Assembly: GCA_027382625.1 (NCBI GenBank)
Contig: JAJKFJ010021259.1
Coordinates: forward strand, 1-64,000
Direction: 5' to 3'
DNA: 64,000 bases
DNA from: Tetmemena sp. SeJ-2015
Lineage: Eukaryota; Ciliophora; Spirotrichea; Sporadotrichida; Oxytrichidae
The notes beneath the pieces are model-generated. The model had not been told where the DNA came from and did not search any database. It worked only from the letters and a program-made list of their open reading frames with translations. A program made the translations under genes and the position numbers. Shown here piece after piece: positions 34,702 to 45,500 of this stretch. Positions within the stretch are counted from its first letter, which is position 1. Every line of letters begins with the position of its first letter.

Positions 34702-37700
34702 TCAATCATGTGTTTTCTTTAAGGCTGAGCTGATTGAAGGAAGAGTTGTCAACTTCTCTATCTTAAGTGGTGAGGGCTGAACAGTAAACCTATTGGAATT
34801 ATCTATGGTTGACAGATTCAAGTTTGCGTTGGTGTTTGTATGCAATTAGCCATCTTAGATCATTATAGAGTGAGTGTTCTAATGATGTAATCCAGTGTTG
34901 GAGATGGTCGGCATCTGGATCGAAGAGTCCTCTAAGTTAAAATGAGTATTATTAATCTGAAGCGATTTCTTGTTTGCAAAGCTTTAAAATTAAAATATAT
35001 TATCATATTAAGGAAGCTTTGATGAGTTGGAGTCATGCCGCTAAGAGTTCTATAGTGATAGTTAGTGCTCTCACTTTCCTCTACTCTTGAAGGATTTTTG
35101 AAATTTTTCTTTTTGAGTAAGGTTGAAGGGTTTTAAGACTACCTCTATTTGTTGAATAGAGTCAAGCCAGCTTGCGTATTTGTGTTTAGAGTGTAGCTGA
35201 GAGTTTGATTGAGCGATTACTGTTTCATGTTATAGGGCTCTTTCCTATTAGTTTTAGGGCCTAACACACTTGCCCCAGAGCCTTGAACTAGTACTGATCC
35301 AGAATAGGGTTATTTCCAAGTCTCTAATCCATAGCTTTGTTGAGAGAAATTTCGTCATCACTTTAAGCAGTGGGAGAGGGTTGCCTTGTTTTGGAAATCT
35401 GGAAAATATTCTTCTTTATAATTCTTGTATGCTCGCCTTCTCGCACTAAGTTGATGTTGTTGATAGCTTCCTCTACCAATTCCTCAATCTTCTTGTAAAT
35501 TTAGATGCATACATCTATATAAGAAAAGTTGTATTCGTTGAAAAGCTCATTCCTTTAAATCCTATGGGACTCTCCAGTGAAATTGTTCACGATGTTGATG
35601 ATGATAAATTCAAAATGCTCTATTTTGAGTTGATGGTATAGTTCTCTTTCTCTGCAGTACGTGTTGAATAGCCTGTAGAGTGCTCTATAAAGAAAGTTTA
35701 CTCTTCTTACAAAGCTTACCTCGCTGTACTGCTTTTATTTCTGTCTGTGACTAACTTCTTCACCTTGATTGAGACATCTTAGGGTGGGTTTCCCTGCAGC
35801 AAATTGCTACTATTCTCAAGATAATTAAGATTATAAAATTCTCAGGGATGTTATGCATAGGTTGTCTAGCTGCTGACCATACCATTCAAGTTGTACTAAG
35901 AGGCCTAACTGATACTCCTATCGTAATTGTTCTATGCTTGGATTTTCTTGGCTGAATTGGCTGCTCCAAGAAGATCCTTAGCCACTGAGGCAGCATTTAG
36001 TAAAGTCACTGGATCATCCTAGACTCCTTCCACATTCATTACGAAGCTATTGTCAGCCATCTCTATTGCCTTGAATATAGACACGAAGTTTTCAAGACAG
36101 TGACCCTATGAAATAGAGGATAAGAAATTGAGGTAAACTTACGAAAGTCTAGAATTGGTCATTGATGCCAGCTACTGAGGCTTCCACTATTCAATAGCCT
36201 ACACTTTCTTGACTAGCATTTAGTTGACTATGAGTTGCTCATTCTTCTCCTTTTTGAAATTAGTGATCTCTGCTATATGATTGGCATGCACCTCTTGCAC
36301 ATATGTAGTCATCTTTGTAACCTACTCTTTAATATGCTATTCATACATCTTGAACTCATCTTTGCAAGACCCTTCGTGAGTTTCTATCAGGTACTTTAAT
36401 CGTCTTTCAAAAGTATCTAGCTTCTCAGACACAAGATCTGTCATATCCTTCTTCAGCTACTGTTCGAAGTCAAATGTGTCATCCTAGTCATCATCGTTGT
36501 CTTCCTCATCTATTCCTTCTCTCATACCACCTTCTACTTCGTCTTAATCACTCGCCCCTTCATCTTTAAATAATAAATACTCATTTATAATCTTAGTAGA
36601 GCTCCTTAAGGATTTCTTCCTTCATCTCATCGTCACTTACTGCAGGTCTTTGAGACTGTAAGTTTATGATATGAGGGTTATTGATTTCGTAAGGTCCTTT
36701 GTAGTCTTCTCTTTTGGGATTGAAAAGTGGGTCTTAAAATAATATGTGATCATCATCATTTAAGGTCAACCTTAGGATCTACAGACTTCTAAAGTGAAGA
36801 GTTCACATTCATTTTAGAGTGATGTTGGGCGTAATGAGTTTAGTTGGGTTGCATAGAGTTCATAAACGACGTTGCAAATTCACTAGCTTGCTCACTTGTT
36901 TGTTCCGCACCTCTTTATCCTGAAGAGACAGGCACCTGATTTTAAGCCATCGAAGACCTTCTATTCACACTACCGTTATTCTTCTCTCTGATAGTGGATT
37001 TCCTCATCAAATTGATGCCATTCTTAATTGGCAAATAATCCTGCCTTTCTTTTAAAGCCTCCACTGGTGGTAAGTTATTCTATATCTGCCACTTCAGTTT
37101 ATTGCGTTCCTTATCGTCTTGCATGTGAGTCTTTACTATTCTCTGTTGCTCAGATATGAAACCCTTCATTATGAGCTTATGGAACTCCCTTTGCATCTTT
37201 ATCAGATTAGGAATACCTACATCCTCAAAGATAGGCTGAAGCAAGAGAGGCATCTTTATTTCATTGTACTTTATCAGCTTCTTCTTTTACTTGCGCTTTA
37301 GAATCTACTCAAGAGTGTCATTTATCATTCTCTATGTGTAGATGGGTGTGTACTTCTCCAAATAATTTTCATTGTTAAGCATTCTATCAATTGATATGCC
37401 AAAATTCTCGGTGAGCACCCTCTATCTCTCCTCTAATACATCCTTGAATTCTTGATGCGACTTGAGATCAAACTTGCTCTCCTACAAGTTGACTATCTAT
37501 TGCTTAATTTTGTCCAGAAGCTCTTGTTGCCTGCGATCTACTTGCTCTAACTTCAGGATTTCTTGGGCAAAGTAAGTCAGTTTAGGCTCGATTTTTACAA
37601 TTCTAGTAGTGGCTTAGGTCACTTCTTCGCTCTTTTGCTTCAGTATTTCATTCTAGGAAGTGAGATTTTGATGCAGCTCTTCCATCACTTATGCCTTGTG

Positions 37701-38246
37701 CTCATTTATCAGACGATCTATCTCTTCATAGTTTCTTATTGAACCTGCCAGCACCTCTTCCTATAGAAAAATACATCGATGTTTATCTTAACCCTAGAAT
37801 AGTTTGGAGTCATAAATTATTGCTTGAGTTTGTTCTATAACTTACGAAGGTATCAATCTTTCTGAACTTAGTGTCATAGACGAATACTTTATCAAAGATT
37901 AGCTTTTTAAAATCCTCCAAGTCATTTTTGTAAACGCTCAAGTCTTTCCTCCTTTGCGATTCCTAAAATTTTCAAATTATTCTAAAGATTGAGAGCTTCT
38001 TACCATAGTAGCAATAATATTATGGATGTCGTCGAAGCGGCTCTGTTTATCATCAGATTTATAGAGTAGGAACTCTATCTCCTTGAGTCTATCTTCATTA
38101 GCTTCATTCTCTTTTTCAATGGCCATTATTCTATTTTCACTAGAGCCCATTTGTTTCTCGTAGCTCACCATCACATCCTTAATGAGTTTGCGCATACGCG
38201 TCTCAAACTCAAACCATTGGAACTAACTGTCTTGATCCCCTAACAT
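34702..38246 (-). CDS. Large coiled-coil protein
   Basis: ATG 38244-38246 (MLGDQDSQFQWFEFETRMRKLI) to TGA 34702-34704, with introns about 37936-37999 and 37749-37845. Long coiled coils occupy the N-terminal half ('SYEKQMGSSENRIMAIEKENEANEDRLKEIEFLL', 'EEVLAGSIRNYEEIDRLINEHKAQ', 'LDKIKQQIVNLQESKFDLKSHQEF'). An acidic patch (EEDNDDDQDD) and another coiled coil follow, and the C-terminus is S/N/T-rich. IESs at 36565-36583, 35812-35837 and 34979-35013 restore the frame when removed. Extra T at 36758 and 35844 (each creating TGA) are unexplained. Cytoskeletal scaffold is a guess; no domain recognised. Confidence 0.65.
34979..35013 (-). other. IES, pointer AAAGCTT (coding strand)
   Basis: AAGCTTT at 34979-34985 and 35014-35020. 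Excision joins 'TPTHQSF' to 'ANKKSLQINNTHFNLED' and opens the frame to the stop. Confidence 0.85.
35812..35837 (-). other. IES, pointer TGAGAAT (coding strand)
   Basis: ATTCTCA at 35812-35818 and 35838-35844 on the plus strand; 26-bp unit. Excision leads into 'ENSSNLLQGNPPQD', but one T must still be skipped at 35844. Confidence 0.65.
36565..36583 (-). other. IES, pointer TAAA (coding strand)
   Basis: A 19-bp unit between TTTA copies at 36565-36568 and 36584-36587. It contains an in-frame TGA, and removal joins 'KELYQDYK' to 'DEGASDQDE'. Confidence 0.75.
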
Positions 38247-38375
38247 TTATTTATCTCGATTATAATTGTCTTCACTTTCAAGATTAATTTCTGACTACTA
38301 GTGTATTTGATAAATGTGGATATGCCTAGTTAAATAGGAAATTAAGATAAGTCTTTATGCATTATACCGATGTGA

Positions 38376-38669
38376 TCAAGAATGAGCAATTAAACTACCC
38401 TGGCTGTGCTCTTAGGCAGTCAAGCTGTTCTCTTGGTGTATTTTTACAGTCTGTTTTGATTGCACCTCGCTTAAAACGTCATAGACAGGCTCAATTAAGT
38501 TTAAGTCTTTGGGTGCTAGGCTCTTATTATGGATTGGGGGAAGCAGTCTTAACTGTTCCACATTTTCTTGCTCTTAATGAAGTGAGGTTGATAGCTGCCT
38601 CGATTTATACAAAGTAGGAGTAAGATCTTCCTACTACTTCTCTTCTTCTAATTCATGCAGATTGCTCAT
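38376..38669 (-). CDS. Hypothetical 97-residue protein
   Basis: ATG 38667-38669 (MSNLHELEEEKQQEDLTP) to TGA 38376-38378, uninterrupted. Polar and acidic at the start, with 'LLPPIHNKSLAPKDLNLIEPVYDVL' in the middle. No family recognised. It sits between a coiled-coil gene and a hydrolase, all on the minus strand. Confidence 0.55.
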
Positions 38670-38769
38670 TAGTTTAAATTGAGAATTATAAATCAGACCT
38701 CATTATTTTGCTCAGATCTTCAAGCATCATCTACACAAACTCCAATTATATACAAAACGGGTTAAGTCT

Positions 38770-39925
38770 TCACTCGTTTGGGTTGTCAAAATACATGTGG
38801 TGGCCTGAGTTGTTGATGATATATACCTTGCTATGAGTTCCTTTGTGGGGATTTTTGTCAACAACCACATGAGAACCATCTTAGTTCATCCAGTCATAGA
38901 ATCCGTAAAAGAACGAAACTGGTATTGGCACTCCACCAAGTCTTTCGTCCATCTCCAGGGGCTTATGAGCGAACATTATCCAGTCAAACATGCATTTAAT
39001 GAAATTACATCATTTTTTTAACACTTCAAAGACGAGGTACTCAGTCGATCCCTTCCTCAGGCAGGTTTAATGGAGATAGAACTTATAGTCATCTTTCTCT
39101 TTTTGACTTAGATCAGGAAATCTACGATTGACAAATCCCTTTAGCATAAACTTAGCGAGGCCCCTTCCCATGCCTCTCATTAATCCAAAGGGCGACCACT
39201 TTTTTCGCCAGATAGCAGGCCCAAGTTTAAGTATGCACCTAGGTGGCTTTCTTTTCATAGGACGCTTCTCAAACTCCTTGAAGAGATCGAAGTTTTCTGG
39301 ATACTTAGACACTCCAGCTGCTGAAAGCATCTAAAGTTTAAGCAGATTTTTAAATTCGCTCTTAATAATAGATTCTTGTGGTATTTGGAAGCATAAAGAC
39401 CGCTTATATAACCCCCGAAAGAATGACCACTCAGAATGAATTTAGAATTGATACCAACTTTGACTCTCCACTTCTCGAGCCATTCTACCAGGAATTCGTC
39501 AGCCTCATCGCTCGTCTTGATTTTCTTTTCTACTTGTGGTCTTGAACTAGCACCCATCCCCAAGACATCCAGCAGATAAAGGTTGCAATGAAATTAATAA
39601 TTCAAATATACTCATCAGTTTAATGGTTGTAGTGTTCAGCGAGGGGCTTTATGATCTTCCAGAACATGATTCCCGATCCGCCGTAAGCCGTGCAACAGCA
39701 CCATCACAGTTTTACTTTTGTCACCCACTCTCGTTGTGTGGATGTAATTTTTCTCATCATCGATGTAACTCCTCATATAAGATAAGCAACTTATTTGAAT
39801 TGTTCTTAATCGATTTCAACATCGAATATTTCAAAAGCTTCATAAGGAAGACCTGAGTGCTCGACAAGGTTTTTTTCATACTTTAGGAAAGTTTCTTAGT
39901 CTAAACCAGTCCAAAAGTTTCCCAT
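38770..39925 (-). CDS. Alpha/beta hydrolase, ABHD4/ABHD5-like
   Basis: ATG 39923-39925 (MGNFWTGLDQETFLKYEKNL) to TGA 38770-38772. Canonical features in order: oxyanion-side 'VMVLLHGYGGSGIMFWKIIKPLAEHYN', 'LYLLDVLGMGASSRP', nucleophile elbow 'FILSGHSFGGYISGLYASKY' (GHSFGG, Ser nucleophile), 'LMLSAAGVSKYPE'-type strand, and a C-terminal 'PVSFFYGFYDWMNQDG' (Asp) with 'IINNSGHHMYFDNP' (His). The arrangement fits lysophospholipid/N-acylphospholipid hydrolases or CGI-58-like acyltransferases. Three IESs (39581-39624, 39344-39369, 38993-39010) are cleanly removable; an extra T lies at 39685-39686 in 'HGYGG', and another break near 39795. Confidence 0.85.
38993..39010 (-). other. IES, pointer AAATG (coding strand)
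   Basis: An 18-bp unit between CATTT copies 38993-38997 and 39011-39015. It holds an in-frame TGA; excision gives 'EVLKKCMFDWIMFAHKPLE'. Confidence 0.8.
39344..39369 (-). other. IES, pointer AATCT (coding strand)
   Basis: A 26-bp unit between AGATT at 39344-39348 and 39370-39374. Excision yields 'YHKNLLKLQMLSAAGVSKYP' in one frame. Confidence 0.85.
39581..39624 (-). other. IES, pointer CAACC (coding strand)
   Basis: A 44-bp unit between GGTTG copies 39581-39585 and 39625-39629. Excision joins 'KPLAEHYN' to 'LYLLDVLGMGASS'. Confidence 0.85.
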
Positions 39926-40474
39926 TTTTTAAGTCTGCTGTAAATGGATTTAAATTGATTTTTTTATTAGATTAATTAACCAAATCTCTTTAAATAATAA
40001 TGTGACCAGCTATTATTCAATAGAATTTTTTGCTAATGAATTTTACTAAGAATTATTTGGGAACTCGTAAAGTAAAATATTAGAAATAGAAAAATATGAA
40101 AGCTTTAGAACTATTTTCTTTGATATGAAGTCTATTTATTTATTAGTAAAATTCTCACTATAATAAATTTAAAGTCTTTGAATGACGTGTATACCCTGGT
40201 CTCTTCTTTGATTCATTCTTTTTGCAGTCAAACAATCTAGCATTATTTTACGAACTTCAAAATTTGGAAGATAACAATACTCTTATACTTAAAAATCAAG
40301 CAGAATAGAATGTGAAAATAACTAAAGCTAGTGATAAGTTAAACTCATAAAGACAAATATTTAAGCTCTTTCCTCCCTACAAACAAATAAAGTGGAGTGT
40401 TTGCTCCTCAGGGTCTAAGCTATTTTAAACTGTTGATAAAGATTGTTTCAAATTTGAGATTATGATAAATGGGC
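39926..40474. other. AT-rich intergenic region
   Basis: About 550 bp between the start of the hydrolase and the 3' end of a minus-strand gene. No coding or RNA feature supported. Confidence 0.5.
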
Positions 40475-41008
40475 TCATTCCTAGAGGAATGCAGAGGCCT
40501 CAGCAAGTCTAGTTTGCTTTCTGCAGGTGTCTGATGGATCCTCAGGAGAATAAGAGCAGCTGAATATGCCCTGATCAGTGATAGTGCCTGCTTAGTTAAG
40601 CACGTTCCAGAGGTCGCAGAAGTTATCAGTTTGCCCTGAGTGGAAAGTGCTCTACGTTCTAGATCTGGCGGTGATTTAGCAGCTGCCGTCGTTGAGTTAA
40701 TTAGTCTCAAAAATGTTGTCAGACTCCCATCCTGACTTGGAGAGATGGGTGGTCCACACGTAGCTGATTGGCTGTTTCTCTTTAAAGGTATAATGACCTT
40801 GAGCTGGGTCTGCGTTGTCAATAAAACTCTGAACAGTGTTTACTAAGTTATTATAAGCGTTGTAGCACATGGTGTTTGGGTACTTCACTTTGAGTCCGCA
40901 CTTGGAGTGGAAAATATCAAAGGAGGGGAAATCAGAGGCGTCTGCAGCAACCTCGGGGGTAAGGAAAGCAATCAGCACAGTTGAGAGAACAGTGAGTTTA
41001 GCCAACAT
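40475..41008 (-). CDS. Secreted protein of unknown function
   Basis: ATG 41006-41008 opens a signal peptide (MLAKLTVLSTVLIAFLTPEVAADA). The mature part has scattered Cys (KCGL, TMCY, SC, NFCDLWN, FSCSY, DTC) that could form disulphides, and a motif-like 'SKSGWESDNIFETNQLNDGSCQI'. Ends at TGA 40475-40477, about 177 residues, uninterrupted. No family recognised; probably lumenal or extracellular. Confidence 0.65.
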
Positions 41009-41233
41009 TAGTTTTCAAGGGGATATTATTATAATATTTCCAATTAATAATCCTTTCAATAGGGACAGTATCCTTATTTTATTGCTTACAAGATTTTGCA
41101 AAAATGGCGTATCTAAGTAGAGATATGCAATCTGAAGAGATGATTAAAGAAGGAAATAGCGGATTTAAATTGAGAAGAGATGAGGATATAATTCTTAACG
41201 AAATTTTTAAGAAATTGATTAACTAGAAGTAAA

Positions 41234-42410
41234 ATGAGCAGCAATAAACTCAGAATGAAACTTCGCATGAAGCGACTTCAAAGCATGTTCTCTCAGCTTG
41301 GTAGAGACCCAAACGCCAAAGGTAAAGTAAATATAGATAGAGTTAGAACTCTTCAAGGTAATCGGATATTAACTTTGAGGTTTTAGAGTATGAAGTGAAG
41401 TCCCTGACAATGGACTTTGATAGAGTAATGAGAAAATAGCTTGCTAGGTTAAAGAAGGGCAAATACCAGCGACTTAAGACTAGGATGCACATCCTCCTCA
41501 CTTACGGCCACAAGTCCAGAGAAAGAATCAGTAAGTGCTCTCTAAAGTGACTCCCCTATTTGAGTCTTACCTAGTGGTTCTATAGCGATTGATGAGGAGA
41601 TAAACTCCTTGATGAAAGTGTTCGAGGCAGATCAGAAGAGACTCAAGTCAATTCTACAGACCTATGAAGAAAAGAAACCTGACATGTTAGAGAAAGAGAA
41701 GAAGGAGAGACTTGATGCTATCTAAATGTGCAAAGACTGCTTCAATCTCTTCAAACTTGAATTCAACGAGCAGGTTTACAAGATTGATTAGAGAGGCCAA
41801 GGTAAAGACCTGGAGTTGAGCAAACGTAATCTTGCTAATGATAACAACCATCACGACGATCCACTTGACATGACGAATACGAGCAGAATAGAATCTCATA
41901 ACAACATTCAAAAAGAATTAAAGTATTTTCGATAATGATTTACATGTCAAGACTTAACTTAAACGGCCCTTACTAACAGCATGATAACGAAAAGAATGAG
42001 ACAGTGAGTGCATTCATGATGGATGAGAGTAGCATGCGCAATAGGCAAGATAAATATCCTGACTTCGACAATCTTATGATCCAAATTTAACACTCTAATG
42101 TTGACTGTATTTAAATTGTTCGCAAGCTAGAGAAAATAGAGAAGGAATTTGTTCTCGGAGAATTTGAAGGAGATGAAGTAATGCTCATAAACATTTCCTT
42201 ATATCTTTTTTTAAGTGATCTAGGACTAGTCCTCTCTATAAATTTGAAAATATGATGTAGACTCTCAACACAATAAGAACTACAAGGCATGTGTACTTCG
42301 ACATCTTCCTCATCATTGGAATTATGATCTTGGTAACTCAAGGACTCTATTCGCTGAAGACTAAGGGCTACATTTCTAGATATCACTTCACCTCAATCGA
42401 TACTTATTGA
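41234..42410 (+). CDS. Tail-anchored coiled-coil protein, SNARE-like
   Basis: ATG 41234 (MSSNKLRMKLRMKRLQSMFSQLG). Helical N-terminal segments ('FEVLEYEVKSLTMDFDRVMRKQLARLKKG', 'INSLMKVFEADQKRLKSILQTYEEKKPD'), then a heptad stretch near the end ('IQHSNVDCIQIVRKLEKIEKEF'), and a single C-terminal membrane span ('YFDIFLIIGIMILVTQGLYSL') before TGA 42408-42410. This order (helical bundle, SNARE-like heptads, C-terminal anchor) fits a syntaxin-type Q-SNARE, but no diagnostic zero-layer Gln was established. Introns or IESs near 41320, 41531-41573 and 42180-42240 interrupt it. Confidence 0.4.
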
Positions 42411-42540
42411 CAGGCCTACATTTATGAAACTACTAAAGTAACAGAAGCTGATAGATTAATTTCATCAATCTCTTACTTTCATAGCTATCTCATTCTCAAA
42501 AATTTAAAGGCAAATTGAAGAAATGAAATCTAAGAGAGTT

Positions 42541-45500
42541 TCATTTAGCTCCTACTAGTGCAGTAGAGTTGAGAGAAGAGTCATTCCCAGCCACTGACGC
42601 CCTCTTGTTTTAAACTTTCTTGCCCTTCTTTTTCTTCTTGAGCACAAGCAATTACGAGTCATCTTAGCCTGTATGCTTTGAGGAATCGCCTCCATTATTG
42701 GTGCCTTCTCTTTCCAAAATACTCTTTCCGAATTCGTCTTTTCTTATCTTAATTAGGAGTAGTATAAATGAATGAATTGTAAGTTAATCTGTGGCTGGGC
42801 GACTCCTGCTTATTTTTTCTTCTCTTGGATTTACTCTTATGTGCATGGCTCCCTTTCACCATAATCGATTGCATATGCCTCTTCCTACTCCCTAGCTTTA
42901 TGAAAGGAATTGAGTTCAGCTGGGAAGTAAGCATCAAGATAGTGATCTACCACCAGACTTCTCGTTTCCTCCTCAATTACAAATGCATGATGATCCTATT
43001 GATTCTAAGGAGCACATACACATATATTTGTTATAGTTTGGCTCTTAGAAGTAGAACTCTCTTTGGTAATACTTCTTCTTTTATTCCCTTTGCACATAGC
43101 TCTATGTTCTCAAACCACTCAGAGGTTTTGGGCTCAAGTTTCAATCATATAATCATAGCCTTTATATAGAAAGTGTGAATATTTTCAAATTTCAAGAACT
43201 GCAGTCTCTGCTTCCAAACCTTATCTCGCTTCCATTGAGATTAAGTCAGGTCTGAGAACTGTCTGTCAATCTCAAGAGGTGAGAGGAACTTATTCTGATC
43301 CTTCACCTTCATTATGTCCAACTCAAATGCCAATTGTAGGAAATTGTCTAAAGTGAGTCCGTATAAGTTATTAAGCCAAGTTATTTAAATTTAAAGTTGC
43401 AGTTGGATTCTTTGTCGAAGATTTCCTGCATATAATCTTGGAAAGCCAAAACTGCATAATCCTTGCCCCAGTTTCCTTGTACGACGTTGCGGTAGGTGCT
43501 CACAAATTCATCTACTGAGATAAAAGCTTTGCCATTGAAATCTGTCGCCAAGAACAATTGGTATACTTTCATGAGACAAAACATACTTAATGAATGACTT
43601 TCTCTGCTGCAAGTATTTCAAGGCGCTGGTACTGAGTTACTATCAACTCTATGAGCTCATCCATATCTACTATACCTTACTTGTTTACTCCCTTTGGATC
43701 TGACTTCCTTAATCCTTCCAGCTTCTTGCGCATTTCAGCCCACTCATCAATCAACATAATTTAATTGACTTGCTTTCATTATCTAAAACTATTTTGAATG
43801 GGAACTTTGGATTCAAACTACACCCTCAAGCACTCCTATGCTCTGACAAATGGAGTGAAATGCTACTCCTCGGTTTCAATGTTCTCTATCTTCACTCCAA
43901 TATTACAGTTCTGCAGGAAAGATTGCACTTCTATGTAAGTCTTGATAGTGCTTGAGTCATACTAAGGTTTGACTATTCTAAGTAGACGGCCAAACAAGCT
44001 TATAGGAAATTCAATATTTACTATTCATACTTATCCTGAGCGATGTGGGAGCCATCTTGACAGTAGTACCGAGCAGTTATACAAACTTCTCTAGGCCAAT
44101 CTTTTTTATTCCGTACTTGTGCATCATCTAGTCGTAGACGAAGGGCACTAATGAGGGCATGCGTCCATTATTGTTTAGAGTGTGAAGTTCCAAGTATGTT
44201 TGAGTGATAGTCTTGAGCAGGAGAGTCTTAGGCATGATGTTCTTGATCTTCGTGCTGCCCTTCTTTTTGAACTTCTCATAAGCTTACTGACTAGGGTGCT
44301 CTCGGCCAGTTCTATCCCTCTTTTAGCCTAGGTTGAATTCCATGAACTTGGCTGCGTACTTGCTCTTGTCTTTTTGACCACTTTGGAGCAAGCTAAGAAT
44401 GTTCTAACTTACTGTCTTTGCGTGCTTCTTCTTCCCCTTGGTTAAGTAATAAATGGTTATTCAAAGCTTAAAGAGTAAGTAAGAGGAGTTACCTTCGGTC
44501 ACATCATCTTCATCCTCAACTGAGCCCTCTCCATGAGTGAGGGAAGACAAACTATTCGTCCCTTTGAAGCCACCTCTGCTTACTTGCTCTAAAATATGTC
44601 GCTACTCTTCAACCATTTTCATGCGTTCCTCCAATCATTTAAGAGTTTAAGTTTAGAATTTTATCAAAATAAAACAAGGAATTGTTGTTGAGCTATACGT
44701 TTACAGTATCCATATCATCTATCCTCGTCTTGAGTCGCTTGCATTTGCTTTCAAACTTTATCTTCTCCTCTCTTATCAAGCCCATCTCTTGCTGCAATTG
44801 CTCCATCTCTTTTAATAATCCTTAGATAACATATACATGATTCATGTATGTTTCTCTTCGAAGTAAGCTTCAATTTTACTAGACTTAGTAAGGATTTGTG
44901 TCTCCAGCTTTTCAATGTTATCCTTTTGCAATTCAGTGAAGGTAAGCTAGAAATCAAGCTTAGAGTTAGTCTCCATCAATTCCTGCCTTAAATTACTGAC
45001 TTCCAACTCTAGGAATAGAATGCGATCCACATACTTCTACTAGTCCGACTGACGAAGATTTATGCCAGTATCTTCCAAGAAGATGTCTTCATTCATCAGA
45101 GTTAAAAAAATATTCATAAAAATTGGATTGAGTTTCAGCATCTACATACACAATGAGGTCATTGAAAATGGCAGTTCCTGTATTTATAAGGTACCCCTCG
45201 TCTATTTAGTGCTAGTAAAACTCGTCTTCGTATTCAATCCTCTCCTACTTAAGTGCTCTAATCTAAGCCTACAGAAGCATCTACTCCAGTCTTAGTTCCC
45301 AGATTAAAGTCATTTATCTACAAATTATAGCTTCGATATTTCATGATAAAGATTTATCTTTTCTGATGCAGCTAAGCTAATAGTTCCACTTCCAAAAGAT
45401 AGAGGTTGCGTTGCTTGACGTTTAAGGTTCTGTTTCATTATGAGTGTTCTACGCTTAGACATCTACAAGATGCGACTCTTCTATCTTGCGTCTAAGCTTT

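Noticed and set aside
25447..35844. TGA as a Trp codon (karyorelict-type code)
   Set aside because: Conserved Trp positions in WD40, cyclophilin, YEATS, SPRY and DOMON use TGG. Most in-frame TGAs vanish with an IES or a one-base skip, and genes end at TGA.
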